This document shows, piece by piece, positions 5,631 to 7,770 of a DNA stretch of 7,770 bases. The notes under the pieces are model-generated. The model searched no databases and was not told where the DNA came from. It saw only the letters and a program-made list of their open reading frames with translations. The translations under genes and the position numbers were made by a program. Positions within the stretch are counted from its first letter, which is position 1; the number at the start of each line of letters is the position of its first letter. This DNA comes from Chloroflexi bacterium RBG_16_57_11 (GTDB taxonomy: Bacteria; Chloroflexota; Anaerolineae; Anaerolineales; UBA4823), in NCBI GenBank assembly GCA_001795165.1, contig MGNS01000005.1, forward strand, positions 1 to 7,770, read 5' to 3'.

Positions 5631-7475
5631 ATGTGTGGAATTGTTGGCTATATTGGGTCGCGCGACGCGACGCCAATCATCCTGAATGGGCTGAAGCGGC
5701 TGGAGTATCGCGGCTATGACTCGGCCGGGCTGGCAGTCTTGCAAGACGGCGCCATCCAGGTCCGCCGCGACGCCGGCAAGCTTGCCAGGCTGCAAACTTT
5801 GGTGGACGAAGCGCCATTGAATGGCCATGTGGGCATCGGACACACGCGCTGGGCGACCCACGGCGAGCCCAGCGCACGCAACGCCCACCCTCACCTGGGC
5901 ATGACCGGGGAGGTGGTAGTCGTGCACAACGGTATCGTTGAGAATTACATCGAGCTGCGCCAGGAATTAGCTGCCGAAGGGGCGATCTTCAATTCGGAGA
6001 CCGACAGCGAGGTGATTGTTCACCTGATCGAGCGCTATCTCTCCGCCGGAAAAGGCTTGACCGAAGCGGTGCGCCAGGCGCTGGTTCATCTGAAAGGCGC
6101 ACATGGCATCGTGACACTCTCGACCCACGAGCCGGACAAGATCATCAGCGCGCGCATCGGTAATGCCGGCGGGGTGGTGATTGGCATCGGTGAAGGGGAG
6201 ATGTTCATCGCCTCGGATCTACCCGCTATTCTGGAGCACACCCGCGAGGTGGTATTTCTGGAATCACGACAACTGGCCGTGGTGGCGCGAGAGGGGGTGC
6301 AGGTGCAAACGCTGGAGGGCAAAAAGGTCAATCTCTCTATTCACCACGTAGCCTGGGACCCGGTTTCGGCAGAGAAGGGCGAGTACCGCCATTTCATGGC
6401 CAAGGAGATCCACGAGCAGGTGCGCTCGCTGACCGACACAATTGCCGGGCGGGTGGATTTTGAAAATGGGCATGGTGTGCGCTTACCGGAATTGCACCTT
6501 ACGGCGGAGAAGGCGCGGCGTATAAAGAAGATTTTCATCACCGCCTGTGGCACGGCGGCGCACGCCGGAATGGTGGGTAAAGTGCTGATCGAGCACATTG
6601 CCCGGATACCGGTGGAGGTGGACATTGCCTCAGAGTTCCGCTACCGTGACCCGATTGTGGATGCCGACACGACGGTGCTGGCGATCAGCCAGTCGGGCGA
6701 GACGGCGGACACGCTGGCAGCGATGGAGGAGGCCCGGCGCAAAGGAGCGATGTTGTGGTCGATCGTCAATGCCATCGGCTCACAGGCGATGCGGTTGGCG
6801 GATGGATACATCTCAATGCAAAGCGGGCCAGAGATCGGGGTGGCCTCGACCAAGGCTTACACTGCGCCGCTGGTGGATCTGTATATGTTGGCGATCTTGC
6901 TTGGCAGCTTGCGTGGGTCGCTGGATAAGCCGAGCCGGCGCCGACTGGTGTCCGATCTGCGGCTGATCCCTGACCTGGCGGGGCGATGCCTGGACCGTGA
7001 GGGGCAGGTAGAGCAGGTCGCTTACGCTTTGAAAGACGTGCAACACTGCCTCTATCTGGGGCGAGGGATCAACATGCCGACGGCTTATGAAGGGGCGCTC
7101 AAGCTAAAAGAGATTTCTTACATCCACGCGGAAGGCTACCCGGCGGGTGAGATGAAACATGGGCCAATCGCGTTGATCGACCGAACGATGCCGGTGGTAG
7201 TGATCGCGCCGCGCGACCCGTGGTACGATAAGATGTTCAGCCAGATCGAGCAGGCCAAAGCTCGTGGGGCGGTCGTGGTGGCACTGGCAACCGACAGTGA
7301 CGAGCGCATTGCAAATATTGTCGATTACGTTTTGTGGGTGCCGGAGACACCGTGGATGCTAAGCCCTGTGACGACGGTGATCCCGTTACAGCTACTGGCC
7401 TACCACATTGCCGCAATCCGCGGGCTGGACGTGGATCAGCCGCGCAACCTGGCCAAGAGCGTGACGGTGGAGTAA
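5631..7475 (+). CDS. glmS: Glutamine-fructose-6-phosphate aminotransferase (isomerizing), glucosamine-6-phosphate synthase
   Basis: GlmS makes glucosamine-6-phosphate from fructose-6-phosphate and glutamine, the first step to UDP-GlcNAc for peptidoglycan and other glycans. The 614-residue product matches the family length (E. coli 609). The glutaminase half (about 2-240) starts MCGIVGYIG; removal of Met1 exposes nucleophile C2. HTRWATHG (71-78), HNG (99-101) and TDSE (124-127) are glutamine-site motifs. The first sugar isomerase domain has TACGTAAH (304-311), SQSGET (353-358) and ASTKAYT (405-411). The second has YLGRG (475-479), E487, K491, E494 and H510, matching E. coli E481, K485, E488 and H504. 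The C-terminal tail DQPRNLAKSVTVE holds K609, equivalent to catalytic K603. All key residues are present. The start at 5631 is chosen because it places Cys second and has a GGAGGG site; the 28-residue upstream extension would block the N-terminal nucleophile. It is preceded by a ribozyme-like leader, suggesting feedback by its own product. Confidence 0.98.
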   Translation: MCGIVGYIGSRDATPIILNGLKRLEYRGYDSAGLAVLQDGAIQVRRDAGKLARLQTLVDEAPLNGHVGIGHTRWATHGEPSARNAHPHLGMTGEVVVVHNGIVENYIELRQELAAEGAIFNSETDSEVIVHLIERYLSAGKGLTEAVRQALVHLKGAHGIVTLSTHEPDKIISARIGNAGGVVIGIGEGEMFIASDLPAILEHTREVVFLESRQLAVVAREGVQVQTLEGKKVNLSIHHVAWDPVSAEKGEYRHFMAKEIHEQVRSLTDTIAGRVDFENGHGVRLPELHLTAEKARRIKKIFITACGTAAHAGMVGKVLIEHIARIPVEVDIASEFRYRDPIVDADTTVLAISQSGETADTLAAMEEARRKGAMLWSIVNAIGSQAMRLADGYISMQSGPEIGVASTKAYTAPLVDLYMLAILLGSLRGSLDKPSRRRLVSDLRLIPDLAGRCLDREGQVEQVAYALKDVQHCLYLGRGINMPTAYEGALKLKEISYIHAEGYPAGEMKHGPIALIDRTMPVVVIAPRDPWYDKMFSQIEQAKARGAVVVALATDSDERIANIVDYVLWVPETPWMLSPVTTVIPLQLLAYHIAAIRGLDVDQPRNLAKSVTVE

Positions 7476-7481
7476 GTCCGC

Positions 7482-7770
7482 TCAAATGAGCAGATTCATA
7501 TCGCCAAACTCATGCCACAGGTAGCCGCGCCGGATGGCATCGTGATAGGCAGCTTGTAACCGCTCTGGCTCGACGAAAGCGCTCAGGAGATCGAGGTGGC
7601 TGGCCTGCGGCTCGTGCATGCCAGTCAGAAGCGCATCCACCAGACGCAATGGATGCGATTGGGTAATGCGCAATTTGGTTGTTCCTCGCCCTGGCAGGAG
7701 GGACCCATCCGGCAAGGCGACGGTTTCCAGCGTGCGAACGACACTGGTACCCACGGCGATCACCCTGCCG
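7482..7770 (-). CDS. QueA-like S-adenosylmethionine:tRNA ribosyltransferase-isomerase, C-terminal fragment
   Basis: The gene enters from the right edge; 96 complete codons of its 3' end are visible, so the start is outside the window. GRVIAVGTSVVRTLE, VDALLTGMHEPQASHLDLLSAF and the ending WHEFGDMNLLI match the order of conserved blocks at the C-terminus of QueA (family forms: RVIAVGTTSVRTLE, DGLLTNFHLPKSTLLMLVSAF, FFSFGDAMLI). QueA moves a ribosyl unit from S-adenosylmethionine to 7-aminomethyl-7-deazaguanine in tRNA, the step before queuosine. The visible part departs from canonical QueA in TGMHEPQASH, where TNFHLPKST is normal, and in YLWHEFGD. I therefore read it as a member of the QueA superfamily, possibly a divergent paralog rather than the housekeeping enzyme. 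It converges on glmS with six bases between stop codons, so the two genes are separate transcription units. Confidence 0.82.
   Translation of the reverse strand, partial: GRVIAVGTSVVRTLETVALPDGSLLPGRGTTKLRITQSHPLRLVDALLTGMHEPQASHLDLLSAFVEPERLQAAYHDAIRRGYLWHEFGDMNLLI

Noticed and set aside
6598..6966. Open frame of 122 codons on the plus strand inside glmS
   Set aside because: It is a shifted-frame shadow of the first sugar isomerase domain, rich in Arg and Trp as expected for an out-of-frame reading.
7480..7491. Terminator between glmS and the QueA-like gene
   Set aside because: GCTC-AAAT-GAGC gives only four pairs and has no U-tract on either strand.

Overview
The window looks like a moderately GC-rich, free-living bacterial chromosome. 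The mix of genes suggests a Chloroflexota (Anaerolineae-like) genome: a bacterial presequence-protease-type M16C peptidase, a fused iron-sulfur/molybdenum hydroxylase with a separate flavoprotein, and a divergent QueA-like protein. This assignment is an inference from gene content and protein style, not from a marker gene. No mobile element, CRISPR array, tRNA or rRNA was seen.

Left part, minus strand (about 4521 down to 1): a compact operon of three genes. The order is an FAD-binding subunit of a xanthine dehydrogenase/CO dehydrogenase-type molybdenum hydroxylase (4485-3697), a 977-residue M16C zinc metallopeptidase (3678-745), and a (2Fe-2S) protein whose C-terminal side runs into what looks like the start of the molybdopterin subunit (721 to beyond position 1). 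The gaps are only 18 and 23 bases, so the genes are probably co-transcribed from an extended -10 promoter near 4513-4521. The flavoprotein and the fused Fe-S/Mo protein should form one electron-transfer enzyme; the peptidase between them has no obvious role in it.

Middle, minus strand (5056-4589): a small hotdog-fold (PaaI/4HBT-type) thioesterase with its own consensus -10 box, transcribed in the same direction as the operon.

Right part, plus strand (about 5188-7475): glmS, encoding glucosamine-6-phosphate synthase, preceded by an unusually long leader of about 430 bases. The leader contains the core signature of a glmS ribozyme: a near-consensus cleavage-site strand at 5258-5269, an 8-pair P1 stem, and the invariant strand AGUUGACGAGG at 5289-5299. 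The rest of the fold does not follow the common Firmicutes layout, so it is best described as a structural variant. Further down, the leader carries an 8-base perfect complement to the glmS Shine-Dalgarno region and a perfect 8-bp hairpin. Together these suggest feedback control of glmS by its product, glucosamine-6-phosphate.

Right end, minus strand (7770-7482): the C-terminal part of a QueA-like tRNA-modification enzyme, converging on glmS with only 6 bases between the stop codons.
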